From NCBI GenBank assembly GCA_016932955.1, contig JAFGBV010000163.1, positions 1-14,322 of the forward strand: 14,322 nucleotides of DNA, in the 5' to 3' direction. Below are positions 7,223 to 14,322 of the stretch, in pieces (positions within the stretch are counted from its first letter, which is position 1; each line of letters opens with the position of its first letter). A program made the position numbers and the translations under genes. The stretch comes from Anaerolineales bacterium. GTDB lineage: Bacteria; Chloroflexota; Anaerolineae; Anaerolineales; UBA4823. The notes beneath the pieces are model-generated. The model saw only the letters and a program-made list of their open reading frames with translations. It ran no database searches and was not told where the DNA came from.

Positions 7223-8263
7223 CTATCTTTTGATTTCTTGTTTACTATCATGTGAACTGAATACCGGGTGCCGTTGAGCCGCCAGGTTGATGAATAGGCT
7301 GCCCAACTGCCCATAAGACAGCCCGACCAACGCCGCGGCCTTCACCAGGCTGTTGTCTGAGCTGATGTCAGCGTTATGATTGACATCTAACATGTAAAAC
7401 ACTCCGTCTTGCAGACGGACATCCATGCGGGCGTAATCCCGGCATGCCGTAGCTTGATATGCCGATAGAACGGTTGCCTCCAACTGGTTCAATTCATCAT
7501 CTGTGAGATCTACTGGCAGCCTTGGCAGTGTCAGCTGGTAAGCCAGGGAAGTCTTATCGAAGTTTGATTCGTAAGTACACAGCCTGTCGTGAATATCCTC
7601 GAACCTTGAATAATCAATTTCCGCTGGGGGCAACGCAGTCAACATGCCATTTCCAACCACTCCAACATGAAATTCACGCCCATCGATAAAATCTTCGACG
7701 ATGGCTGGCTGTTGCAGTTCATTAAGTACATAACTTATCCGTTGGTTAAGTTCTTCATCCGATTGGACAACTGACTGGCGGGATATTCCGAACCCGCAGT
7801 GTTCAAAGGCAGGTTTCACGATTGCCGGAAAATGTTCCCAATGAACCGTGTGCGCCGCAGTATATACCTGCCAGGTTGGTGTGGGGATTCCCTGTGCTTG
7901 CAACAGCCTCTTAACTTGGCATTTATCCTGGCTTAGGATCAGAGCCTGCGTATCAGCACCGGTGTAAGTGTAACCCATCTGGTCCAAGATTTCAGCGACC
8001 CGGTATTCACTATGATGAACACCAGGTAGTTCTTCGCACCAATTAAAAACCACATAGTCCTCTGGGCGAAAACCCTGGATGGCGGTTTCTAGATCTTCGC
8101 TTTGAATACAGACATCCTGCAGGGGATGCCCAACTTCAATTAGCGCATCGATCAACAAACGCGTCTCACTCTGGTAATCCTGGATCTCTTCAGGCGGCCA
8201 GGCGGGGTCGATATTATAAATTAACAGCACTGGCAGATCGGTGTGGCAGGGATATTTCTCCAC
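7223..8263 (-). CDS. D-Ala-D-Ala-ligase-like ATP-grasp enzyme
   Basis: A 346-residue ATP-grasp ligase that would activate a carboxylate as acyl phosphate and join it to an amine. Visible parts are a Rossmann-like N-terminal domain (LLIYNIDP 13-20; YTGAD 100-104), the ATP-grasp lysine motif IVKPAFEH (148-155) followed by CGFGIS (156-161), IVEDFIDGREF (188-198), and the metal-binding region ARMDVRL (278-284) with LDVNHNADIS (292-301). The last motif differs from the usual E(V/I)NxxPG, with Asp for Glu and no proline, which suggests a substrate other than D-alanine. No murein genes are nearby, so a cell-wall role is unlikely. The start is GTG 8263, five bases after the opine-dehydrogenase stop, with AAGGA overlapping the end of that gene; tight coupling suggests linked steps. 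Peptide or amide ligase in the same pathway is the best reading. Confidence 0.85.
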   Translation of the reverse strand: MEKYPCHTDLPVLLIYNIDPAWPPEEIQDYQSETRLLIDALIEVGHPLQDVCIQSEDLETAIQGFRPEDYVVFNWCEELPGVHHSEYRVAEILDQMGYTYTGADTQALILSQDKCQVKRLLQAQGIPTPTWQVYTAAHTVHWEHFPAIVKPAFEHCGFGISRQSVVQSDEELNQRISYVLNELQQPAIVEDFIDGREFHVGVVGNGMLTALPPAEIDYSRFEDIHDRLCTYESNFDKTSLAYQLTLPRLPVDLTDDELNQLEATVLSAYQATACRDYARMDVRLQDGVFYMLDVNHNADISSDNSLVKAAALVGLSYGQLGSLFINLAAQRHPVFSSHDSKQEIKR

Positions 8264-8268
8264 CGGAT

Positions 8269-9375
8269 TTATTCCTTGATTCCTTCGTTCACGTATCTGG
8301 TTAACTCGCTCACGCTCAGGTCGCCGATGCCCAGCTTATCCACTGTGCGGCCGCGCTTCCAGTAATCGGTGCGATTGACGATGCATGCCAGGCGGATGAT
8401 CGATTCCATGCCGCGCACCGAGACGCCAAAGCGCGACCCGAGCGAAGCAATGGGCACCATGCTCATCGGCACGTCCTCGAAGATGTAACGATGGTTAAGT
8501 GTGCTGGGTGCTTTGATGCCGTAATATCCGGGCTGGTTGTGAATCGCCTCGTGCAAATCTTCGCCCTGCGTGTTGTAGGCCATTTCCAACCATTCCAGCG
8601 CAGTACGCCCGCGCAAGCCCAGTGACGAAGCGACCGTGACACGCTCGCGATCCAAGACCTCCAGAACGCGAGCAACGGATGGTGAAACACCGTCGATATA
8701 GAACTGGTAATCACCATGGGTAGCCTCAATCCAGCCGGCGTTGAGCAGTGTCAGTGCAGGGTGAAAGATTGCTCCCATGTTGTTCAACCCGGTCTTGAGC
8801 ACATTTCCGCCATCGATGAATTGTGGATAGGCTGGCTGGATAGCATCCAACACTTGAGCAGTGCGCGTCGCGGGCAGCGCTGCCAGGGGCACAGCTTCCT
8901 TGATCCGGAAGATATGCGCCTGGGCGGGACCATCGGATCGCGAAGCGTAAATGAAAGTCTCAGCTTCAGCGACTGTCACATCCGCCGCGCAATCCTGGTC
9001 ACGCAATGTTTTAGCGAATTCGATTGCCCCGCAGGTGCGTCCTGGGTGCAAGATGATGATTTGACCGGTTCTTAGATGCGGAGTAACCGATTTCGCAATA
9101 TCCGCATGAGCAGACGAGGGAACGACCACCATGATCACCTGGGCGTGTTCCAATGCCTCTGCCAAGTTCGATGTGGCCAGCGCCAGCCGGCCAAAGCCAT
9201 GTGGGCCGCCCTCCGCACTCTCCAGGTCAATCCCGCCTCGCGCTTTTAAAGCAGCGATGTGCTCAAAAGTCCGGTTGTACAACGTGACCTTGAAGCCCAT
9301 CAGTGCCAGGTGGGCTGCCATGGCTTTGCCCCCATGCCCTGCGCCGATAACGGTGTAATATTCATACGTATCCAT
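8269..9375 (-). CDS. Octopine/nopaline (opine) dehydrogenase family protein
   Basis: A 368-residue NAD(P)-dependent oxidoreductase of the family that reductively condenses an amino acid with an alpha-keto acid to give an opine, or reverses this. The nucleotide-binding motif VIGAGHGGKAMA is at 9-20. The C-terminal catalytic domain carries LNNMGAIFHPALTLLN (197-212), whose HP histidine matches the catalytic His of octopine dehydrogenases, and LGLRGRTALEWL. Length fits the family (about 360-400). The ATG has AAGGGA about seven bases upstream. It follows the second AlaDH-like gene by 48 bases and is separated from the ATP-grasp gene by five. It is more GC-rich by eye than the genes on either side. 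It could make an opine from cluster intermediates or act on another imine. Specificity for arginine, lysine or other amino acids cannot be read from sequence. Confidence 0.86.
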   Translation of the reverse strand: MDTYEYYTVIGAGHGGKAMAAHLALMGFKVTLYNRTFEHIAALKARGGIDLESAEGGPHGFGRLALATSNLAEALEHAQVIMVVVPSSAHADIAKSVTPHLRTGQIIILHPGRTCGAIEFAKTLRDQDCAADVTVAEAETFIYASRSDGPAQAHIFRIKEAVPLAALPATRTAQVLDAIQPAYPQFIDGGNVLKTGLNNMGAIFHPALTLLNAGWIEATHGDYQFYIDGVSPSVARVLEVLDRERVTVASSLGLRGRTALEWLEMAYNTQGEDLHEAIHNQPGYYGIKAPSTLNHRYIFEDVPMSMVPIASLGSRFGVSVRGMESIIRLACIVNRTDYWKRGRTVDKLGIGDLSVSELTRYVNEGIKE

Positions 9376-9423
9376 AAGTTTTCCCTTTCTCAGAATTGAT
9401 CTTGGCAGAACGTGAAGAGATGT

Positions 9424-10572
9424 CTATCTAACACGAGAAGCGCTTCGCATACTGGTTTGCAGCCAGGCTTTTAGTGTGGCGCGATACAGTGCCCGCTCAA
9501 AGTAATCACCATGTATTGACAGGTTATCATATCCTTTTTTCAACAAAACCTTCATCAATGGCTCGAGCTGCTGGGCATAGTGGCGCATACAAGCTTCCGG
9601 GTGGATACCGGGCCACGAGTAACATGACACCACGGTTCGCCTGTTCTCTGATGACACATCGGACGGAACAGTAAGATCCCATTTAGGATCATTCGCAGTG
9701 AAGATATACTGGTCGAGATTTCCCTGAGGGATGCCCTCAATGCCGCGCACAATTGGCGGATCAGCATCTGGTGTATAAGGATCGACTGCCAAATCTACAA
9801 CTACTGTATCCTCTGCCAGCCAGGCCAGCCAGTCGTTAGGTACGACCGGTTTTGTAGGGTTACGGCGTTGGGTGGCATCAACCAAAACATTGCATTGTCG
9901 AAATAGTTTTTCCATCCGAGCCGGATTAGATGTAACATTGCGCCCTACTGAGAGAGCGAGCACCCCAGGCCCACCGTTTTTTATATGGTCATTGTTGCGC
10001 TCGATATTACCCAGTTTGGTAGCCGCGTCTACGGCATACTTGCCAACCATTCCTGTTCCCAAGATCAATACCTGGATAGGCTCTTGATTGGGCTGCACCA
10101 GACCAGGCCACAGCCTTTCGAGAACATCAAAGGCGACCTCCAGCCCATTCCATGCCACAGCTTTCATGTTTTCTACGAGTCGGATATTCTGTTCGTTGGC
10201 GATGCTATCAAGCGAGATGGCTTTAATGCCTGAATCTTTAAGAATTTGCACCCTTACCGGACGGGTTGGATAGTGAAGCATAGAAATCAAGCAGGTGCCA
10301 TTCTTCATAAGTGAAAACTCTTCGCGCAATGGTGAACGAAGCACCATGACAATATCCTGTTGGTAAACCTGCTCTTGATTGCACATAAATACGGATTGGT
10401 TGCTTTGACGGTAATCATCAAAACTGAATCCGGAACGTGACCCATAGCCTTCTTCCAAGTATACACTTACACCCAGGCTGGTTAAGAACTGGACAAATTC
10501 TGGCAAGAATACACGCCTCTCGCCAGCTTCTATTTTCATTCGTGGAAAACCGATGCTTTTTGGAATATGCAT
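9424..10572 (-). CDS. Alanine dehydrogenase/saccharopine dehydrogenase-like protein, paralog 2
   Basis: A 382-residue two-domain dehydrogenase of the AlaDH/PNT, lysine-forming saccharopine dehydrogenase and N5-(carboxyethyl)ornithine synthase superfamily. The N-terminal substrate domain shows IGFPRMKIEAGERRVFLP (7-24), EEGYGSRSGFS (40-50) and ISMLHYPTRP (96-105, with the family histidine at 100). The NAD-binding motif ILGTGMVG is at 170-177. A distinctive C-terminal block, IEGIPQGNLDQY (278-289) then SCYSWPGIHPEACM (316-329), is shared with the adjacent paralog but is not part of ordinary alanine dehydrogenase. Where AlaDH has a lysine (VKEP), this protein reads VLRSP, so simple alanine chemistry is doubtful. 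The ATG has AGGAG six bases upstream, 14 bases after paralog 1. It may condense an amino acid with a keto acid, or partner paralog 1 in a heteromer. The exact reaction is unknown. Confidence 0.82.
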   Translation of the reverse strand: MHIPKSIGFPRMKIEAGERRVFLPEFVQFLTSLGVSVYLEEGYGSRSGFSFDDYRQSNQSVFMCNQEQVYQQDIVMVLRSPLREEFSLMKNGTCLISMLHYPTRPVRVQILKDSGIKAISLDSIANEQNIRLVENMKAVAWNGLEVAFDVLERLWPGLVQPNQEPIQVLILGTGMVGKYAVDAATKLGNIERNNDHIKNGGPGVLALSVGRNVTSNPARMEKLFRQCNVLVDATQRRNPTKPVVPNDWLAWLAEDTVVVDLAVDPYTPDADPPIVRGIEGIPQGNLDQYIFTANDPKWDLTVPSDVSSENRRTVVSCYSWPGIHPEACMRHYAQQLEPLMKVLLKKGYDNLSIHGDYFERALYRATLKAWLQTSMRSASRVR

Positions 10573-10586
10573 TCGAAACTCCTAAT

Positions 10587-11735
10587 CTAATACTCGGGAT
10601 TATTCCAATGTGAGAGCATTGCTCTGGTGATAGCGCGTTCAAAATAACGCCCATTTGGACGAATGTGGTGAATACCGCCACGCTCTAGGATGCTGCGCAA
10701 GATAGGCGTTATTTGTTTACCATATACTTCCATGCATGCGTTTGGATAGATACCTGGCCATGAATAACACGAAACTGCGTGGCGGCGATGTGTGGTATCA
10801 AAACAAGTTGGAATCTCATTATAAATTGGGTCGTCAGGGGTGAACTGGTATTGATCCAGATTGCCCTGAGGAATCCCTTCAATCCCCTTAACGTATGGTG
10901 GATTGACTGAGCAGTCGTACGGATCTACGGACAGATCAAGCAGAACAGCATGTTCGGGTAACCATGCTACCCATATATTGGGGATTACCGGACGAGTTGG
11001 ATCGCGGCGCTGTGTAGCATCCACCAATATGTCTGAGTTTTCAAGAATAGGTCGCATGATAGCTTCATGGCAGGTGGCATCGTACTCCAGGGTAGTAACC
11101 AGTACACCTGGAACCTTTGCCTCAGCTAATCTACGATGCTTTGCCAGGTTTCCATAGCGTGATGCTGCTTGCACCACCTGGATACCTACCGCTCCGGCGC
11201 CTAATACGGTGACTTTAATCGGTGGACGATTAGGCGACTCAAGAGCCATAGATGGGTAGCTTCGCGAAAGCATGTTGAAGGCTGCCTCAGCCCCATTCCA
11301 GGCAACCGAACGAAGATTTTCTACCAGCCTGCGCCCGGTGTCATCGGCCACTGAGTCGAGCGAGACGGCTTCTAATTTTAGAGATCGCAGCAACTCCACA
11401 CGCTTTGGCCGGGTGGGGAAATGCAGCATACTGATGATACAGGCACCGCTTTTCATCAGTCGGATATGCTCTTCGAGTGGGCAACGGAGCACCAGTATAT
11501 AGTCTTGATGAAAAACCTCCTCCAGGGGAGCAAAAATGGCGTGATTAGCCTCTCGCAAATAGTCCTGCTGGGAATAACCCATGCCGCTGCCATAGCCTTC
11601 TTCAAGGACTATCATTGCGCCGTACCTCTGCAATCGGCCAACAAAATCAGGCAGGAAATCACGCCGTTCACCTTTTTCATAATGCATACGTGGTAATCCC
11701 AGCTTTAGGGGGTGATAAATGTCACGGAGAGTCAT
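10587..11735 (-). CDS. Alanine dehydrogenase/saccharopine dehydrogenase-like protein, paralog 1
   Basis: A 382-residue protein exactly as long as the downstream paralog and alignable from end to end. Shared blocks are GERRDFLPDFV (22-32), LEEGYGSGMGYS (44-55), ISMLHFPTRPKRVE (101-114, family His at 105), RLVENLRSVAWNG (136-148), the NAD motif VLGAGAVG (177-184), LVDATQRRDPTRPVIPN (237-253), GIEGIPQGNLDQY (284-296) and VSCYSWPGIYPNACM (321-335). The fold is that of AlaDH/saccharopine dehydrogenase/N5-(carboxyethyl)ornithine synthase: NAD(P)-dependent chemistry at an amino-acid amine. The preferred ATG at 11735 lies 30 bases after the B12-protein stop. The nearest strong AAGGAG is inside the end of that gene and a weak GGAA lies closer, so some translational coupling is possible. 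Keeping two full-length copies side by side suggests two different substrates or a heteromeric enzyme. Specificity is unknown. Confidence 0.82.
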   Translation of the reverse strand: MTLRDIYHPLKLGLPRMHYEKGERRDFLPDFVGRLQRYGAMIVLEEGYGSGMGYSQQDYLREANHAIFAPLEEVFHQDYILVLRCPLEEHIRLMKSGACIISMLHFPTRPKRVELLRSLKLEAVSLDSVADDTGRRLVENLRSVAWNGAEAAFNMLSRSYPSMALESPNRPPIKVTVLGAGAVGIQVVQAASRYGNLAKHRRLAEAKVPGVLVTTLEYDATCHEAIMRPILENSDILVDATQRRDPTRPVIPNIWVAWLPEHAVLLDLSVDPYDCSVNPPYVKGIEGIPQGNLDQYQFTPDDPIYNEIPTCFDTTHRRHAVSCYSWPGIYPNACMEVYGKQITPILRSILERGGIHHIRPNGRYFERAITRAMLSHWNNPEY

Positions 11736-11765
11736 GGCATTTTCCGTTCTGTTATAAGCATCGCT

Positions 11766-13394
11766 TTATAGACTCCTTGTCAGTCGTTCAGTTTCTGCTA
11801 ATGATTTACCATTTGGACTGACCGGATTGCATGCGCCGTCAATGATCCGAGTCATAACTTGCCCGCGCCCATAAGGGTTGTTGCGTAATTGCGGTGCGTC
11901 CAGGATGCCGCTGGTGACTGCCCGTGCCAGTGTTTCCGCGTCGGTCAGTGGGTCCGCCGCACCCGGCGCGGACAACTTCCTGATCGCCTCCAGCGTGGTC
12001 TGCGCTTCACGCACCAGTGCTGCGCGGCGTTGTTGTATTTTCGGATCTGCGCTCATGTCGGGTTGCCCTGCCATCGCATTCTGGATGGCACGCCGAGCCA
12101 GCTTGCTGGCCTCGATCACGTCCTCGGCTGTGGCAGCATGGTCCGCCTCGGTATGTCCGACGATGTGGATGATATGAGGCTTGAGCGCCATCTGCAGGTA
12201 CACACTTGCTGCCAGGTGAGCGCGTGCCGCAGCCGGCTCCAGCGGGTAGCTGAGCAGCCCGGTGCGTGTCTGCCTCCAGATGCGGAAATTATCATCATCT
12301 GCCAGGGGTGCGATCAGATCAATGATTGCCAGCATCTTAGCCAGGTCCATGGCGTCTGATAGCCCGGGCGGGCTGTTGAACATCATTTGGGCGATGTAGT
12401 CTCGCACACCAAATGCCCGCGCATTATAGGCAGCCAGATAAGCTGACACCACGAATATAACGTCTGGCGCATCGCGCATGCCCCAGTGGTGTGGCTCATT
12501 CAATTCGACCGGTATCTGATGCGCTCCATACCATGCCATCACGCGCTGGTGCTCGCGGATCGACCCCTCCAGGTCCCACGGCCCGCGCCCATCCATCTGG
12601 TTGAACCAGAACAGCGGGATGGCGCACCAGGCAATGTTTATCGTGTCCACATACATCTCTGCCAGCTCGATGAAATCGTCCGTGCCCGAGTAGGTGCGCA
12701 GCAAGGGGTAGTTGCCCGTGCGGCTGGCCAGGTGCAGGGTGCGGTAATCGTCCGGCGTGCGCACCGGCACGCCGCCTGCGCCAGTACGGCGTGGATTCTG
12801 GCGCTCTGGGTGAAAGAAATTCGCTTGCGCGTCCTGGTCGATGCCCAGCGAGATCACATCCAACGCCTGCGCCTCGGCGATTTGCCGGATACCATCCGTT
12901 GTCTGCTGCATGGTCGGTAAGCCAAAATGATGGCGCAGGATGGGGTAGGGCGCTTTCCACTGGATACGCTCCACCGTCGTTTGCGGAAAATCTTCTTCTT
13001 GTGGGTTAGCCTGGTTCTGTCCCTTGAGATATGCAAGCACTGCCTCGGGCGGCTGCGAGCCGTCGAAGACCCGCTCGAAGAAACCAAAAGCCTCGGCGCG
13101 TTCTGCTACGGGCGGCGTGCCGCCAAATGCAAAACGCACACCGGCGTCGTGCAGCTCAGAGGCTGCCTCAGCAAACTCGCCCAGCAGCCGTTCCCCCGTT
13201 TCAGGCGTCAGCCGGTAAGAGATGCCCACCAGGTCGGCTTTCTCCTCCCGGGCGGCTTCCAACACCTTGTCGATCGGCACTGCCGGGCCGAGAAATACCG
13301 TCCGCCAGCCGGCTGATTCCGCCAGGCGCAGAAAGCTGCTGATTCCAGCCACATGTACACATTCGCCCAAAGCTGCGGCGATCACAGTTTTCAT
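11766..13394 (-). CDS. Cobalamin-dependent mutase-like protein (N-terminal B12-binding domain, glutamate-mutase-E-like body)
   Basis: A 542-residue soluble protein. Residues 1-130 form a B12-binding fold comparable to glutamate mutase subunit S. GECVHVAG (10-17) keeps the cobalt-ligand histidine (His14) and glycine of DxHxxG but has Cys where Asp is expected, followed by SYRL (59-62) and FAFGGT (88-93). After a linker, residues about 165-540 form a probable TIM barrel with RTYSGTDD, ELNEPHHWGMRDA and HIVGHTEADHAAT. Near the C-terminus, VTSGILDAP and the following Pro/Asn-rich stretch recall the end of glutamate mutase epsilon. From memory of that family I infer a carbon-skeleton mutase, possibly forming a 3-methylaspartate-like acid. 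The barrel assignment is tentative, and another cobalamin isomerase or aminomutase is possible. B12 domain first is the reverse of the methylmalonyl-CoA mutase order. The ATG has AAGGAG eight bases upstream. It is first of the metabolic genes, 42 bases after the DUF389 stop, and very GC-rich. Confidence 0.75.
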   Translation of the reverse strand: MKTVIAAALGECVHVAGISSFLRLAESAGWRTVFLGPAVPIDKVLEAAREEKADLVGISYRLTPETGERLLGEFAEAASELHDAGVRFAFGGTPPVAERAEAFGFFERVFDGSQPPEAVLAYLKGQNQANPQEEDFPQTTVERIQWKAPYPILRHHFGLPTMQQTTDGIRQIAEAQALDVISLGIDQDAQANFFHPERQNPRRTGAGGVPVRTPDDYRTLHLASRTGNYPLLRTYSGTDDFIELAEMYVDTINIAWCAIPLFWFNQMDGRGPWDLEGSIREHQRVMAWYGAHQIPVELNEPHHWGMRDAPDVIFVVSAYLAAYNARAFGVRDYIAQMMFNSPPGLSDAMDLAKMLAIIDLIAPLADDDNFRIWRQTRTGLLSYPLEPAAARAHLAASVYLQMALKPHIIHIVGHTEADHAATAEDVIEASKLARRAIQNAMAGQPDMSADPKIQQRRAALVREAQTTLEAIRKLSAPGAADPLTDAETLARAVTSGILDAPQLRNNPYGRGQVMTRIIDGACNPVSPNGKSLAETERLTRSL

Positions 13395-13436
13395 TTCGGT
13401 TACTCCTTTCTATAAACACTATTGATAAGGTTTCCA

Positions 13437-14322
13437 TTAAGGACGGATTATTAATAGGTCAGCCCGTACCCAGCCAATCCGGTTCAGGGTATCTTTCACC
13501 TGGATCCATTCAACGCCGTTGAGCGTCTGGCGCTCGTAAAGCAACCACACCGGGGCGCCTTCTGGCAGCGCGCCAGGGATGATCTCTCCGCCGGGCTCTT
13601 CACGCAGGAATACGCCCAACCCTCCTGTATTGGCGATGTAAGCCAGCACCGGTGTAGGGGTAAATGTTGGCGTGGGTGTGGGGGTGTCAGTTGGTGTGGC
13701 TGTCAGGGTCGCCGTTGCTGTCGCGCTGGGTATCAAGGTGCGGGTAGGCGTTGGCGAAGGGGTGGTCGTTGGTGATGGTGTGATCGTAGGTGTTTCAGTA
13801 GGTCCCGGTAATGGTGTGGGTGTGAATGTGGGAGGAATAAGAGGATCCAGACGGGTCATCGGTACAACGATCAGCTTCAAGGCCACTGGCTGCTGTAGCT
13901 GGGTGGCTATTTCGGTTTGCAAGTCAATCAATTGCTGATGGTTTGGCTGGCGCGCCGCCCGGGCTGTAACGATCAAGTTTAGAATATTGCCTTCTTTGCG
14001 TATCTCAACATCTACAAGTTGTGCATCTGTGTAATGGGTGATGTTTTCGCTGACTGATTGGTGAATTTTGCGGTTCAGGGAGGATTCAGATACAAATCGC
14101 AGTGCCAAGATGACCAAAGGAATGGTTATGACGAGTACCAACATCGCAGAGATCACCAAGCTGCGAGGCAATCTGTGCCATCTCTGCTCAGGATTAACAG
14201 GACGAAAGCCCAAGAGGACAAAAATCACGACCCCGGCAAAAGAAATGGCAGCAAAGTTGGTCAGGAAGAGCAACAGTGCCCCCAGGGCTATCTGAGGTTG
14301 TCTGACGGCAAGGCCAATTCCT
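13437..14322 (-). CDS. DUF389 membrane protein with C-terminal Thr/Pro linker and SH3-like domain (5' end outside window)
   Basis: The last 294 residues of a longer protein; the frame is open to the window edge, so the true start lies outside. It opens with the end of the DUF389 membrane core ([19 protein letters not shown], two hydrophobic segments), then the family's LLGFRP turn, a further membrane segment (13 to 35 residues on) and a soluble alpha/beta region of about 85 residues. A Thr/Pro-rich spacer of about 60 residues follows, and a terminal bacterial SH3-like domain of about 65 residues, with [19 protein letters not shown] and [11 protein letters not shown]389 proteins are integral membrane proteins without an established function. 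The SH3b module, normally a cell-wall or peptide binder, suggests the tail faces the cell surface. It lies 42 bases upstream of the B12-protein gene and could be co-transcribed with it, but a functional link is not evident. Confidence 0.82.
   Translation of the reverse strand, partial: GIGLAVRQPQIALGALLLFLTNFAAISFAGVVIFVLLGFRPVNPEQRWHRLPRSLVISAMLVLVITIPLVILALRFVSESSLNRKIHQSVSENITHYTDAQLVDVEIRKEGNILNLIVTARAARQPNHQQLIDLQTEIATQLQQPVALKLIVVPMTRLDPLIPPTFTPTPLPGPTETPTITPSPTTTPSPTPTRTLIPSATATATLTATPTDTPTPTPTFTPTPVLAYIANTGGLGVFLREEPGGEIIPGALPEGAPVWLLYERQTLNGVEWIQVKDTLNRIGWVRADLLIIRP
13647..13832 (-). repeat. Low-complexity Thr/Pro-coding repeat
   Basis: Degenerate repeats of Thr-Pro codons ([22 protein letters not shown] units) form a flexible linker of about 60 residues inside the DUF389/SH3 protein. 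On the plus strand this shows as recurring GGTGTGGGTGT-like runs. Such linkers are common in surface proteins of Anaerolineae, and the DNA repeats make length variation by slippage plausible. Confidence 0.85.

Noticed and set aside
7223..8263. Cell-wall D-alanine-D-alanine ligase (ddl)
   Set aside because: No peptidoglycan genes are adjacent, and the metal-binding motif differs from that of Ddl enzymes; the wider family name is safer.
12927..13316. Overlapping plus-strand open frames opposite the B12 gene
   Set aside because: GC-rich DNA leaves the opposite frames open by chance; the minus frame has the B12-domain motifs and a strong ribosome-binding site.

Overview
This looks like a chromosomal fragment from a Chloroflexota bacterium, most likely of the Anaerolineae type. 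The placement is an inference from style, not from a marker gene. Thr/Pro-rich linkers, an SH3b tail, a von Willebrand factor A/FHA receptor-like protein, PP2C and DUF389 genes occur together, and GC-rich housekeeping-like genes sit beside AT-richer accessory ones. Every gene I can support is on the minus strand, so the window reads from right to left. No tRNA, rRNA, CRISPR array, insertion sequence or phage structural gene was seen.

Right end (14322 to 13437): the C-terminal part of a DUF389 membrane protein, extended by a Thr/Pro-rich linker and an SH3-like domain.

Centre (13394 to 5800): six tightly packed metabolic genes. In order they encode a protein with an N-terminal cobalamin-binding domain and a glutamate-mutase-epsilon-like body, two tandem paralogs of the alanine dehydrogenase/saccharopine dehydrogenase/N5-(carboxyethyl)ornithine synthase fold, an octopine/nopaline (opine) dehydrogenase-like protein, a D-Ala-D-Ala-ligase-like ATP-grasp enzyme, and an asparagine-synthetase-like enzyme without its glutaminase cysteine. 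Together they resemble a small NRPS-independent pathway. A B12 enzyme would rearrange an amino-acid skeleton, dehydrogenases would join or reduce amino and keto acids, and two ATP-dependent ligases would make amide bonds. I know of no described pathway with exactly this set, and the product is unknown.

Tail of the same run (5783 to 3447): a UPF0316/DUF2179 membrane protein, a two-CBS-domain protein, and an ArsB/NhaD-type ion permease overlapping it by 4 bases. A convincing rho-independent terminator follows at 3287-3251. Gaps of -4 to 76 bases from 13394 to 3447 suggest one long transcript ending at that hairpin.

Left end (3182 to 1): a separate unit of a small excisionase-type helix-turn-helix protein, a secreted/anchored VWA protein with a cytoplasmic FHA domain, and a PP2C-type Ser/Thr phosphatase with a C-terminal membrane anchor cut by the window edge. 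This is a phospho-signalling module.
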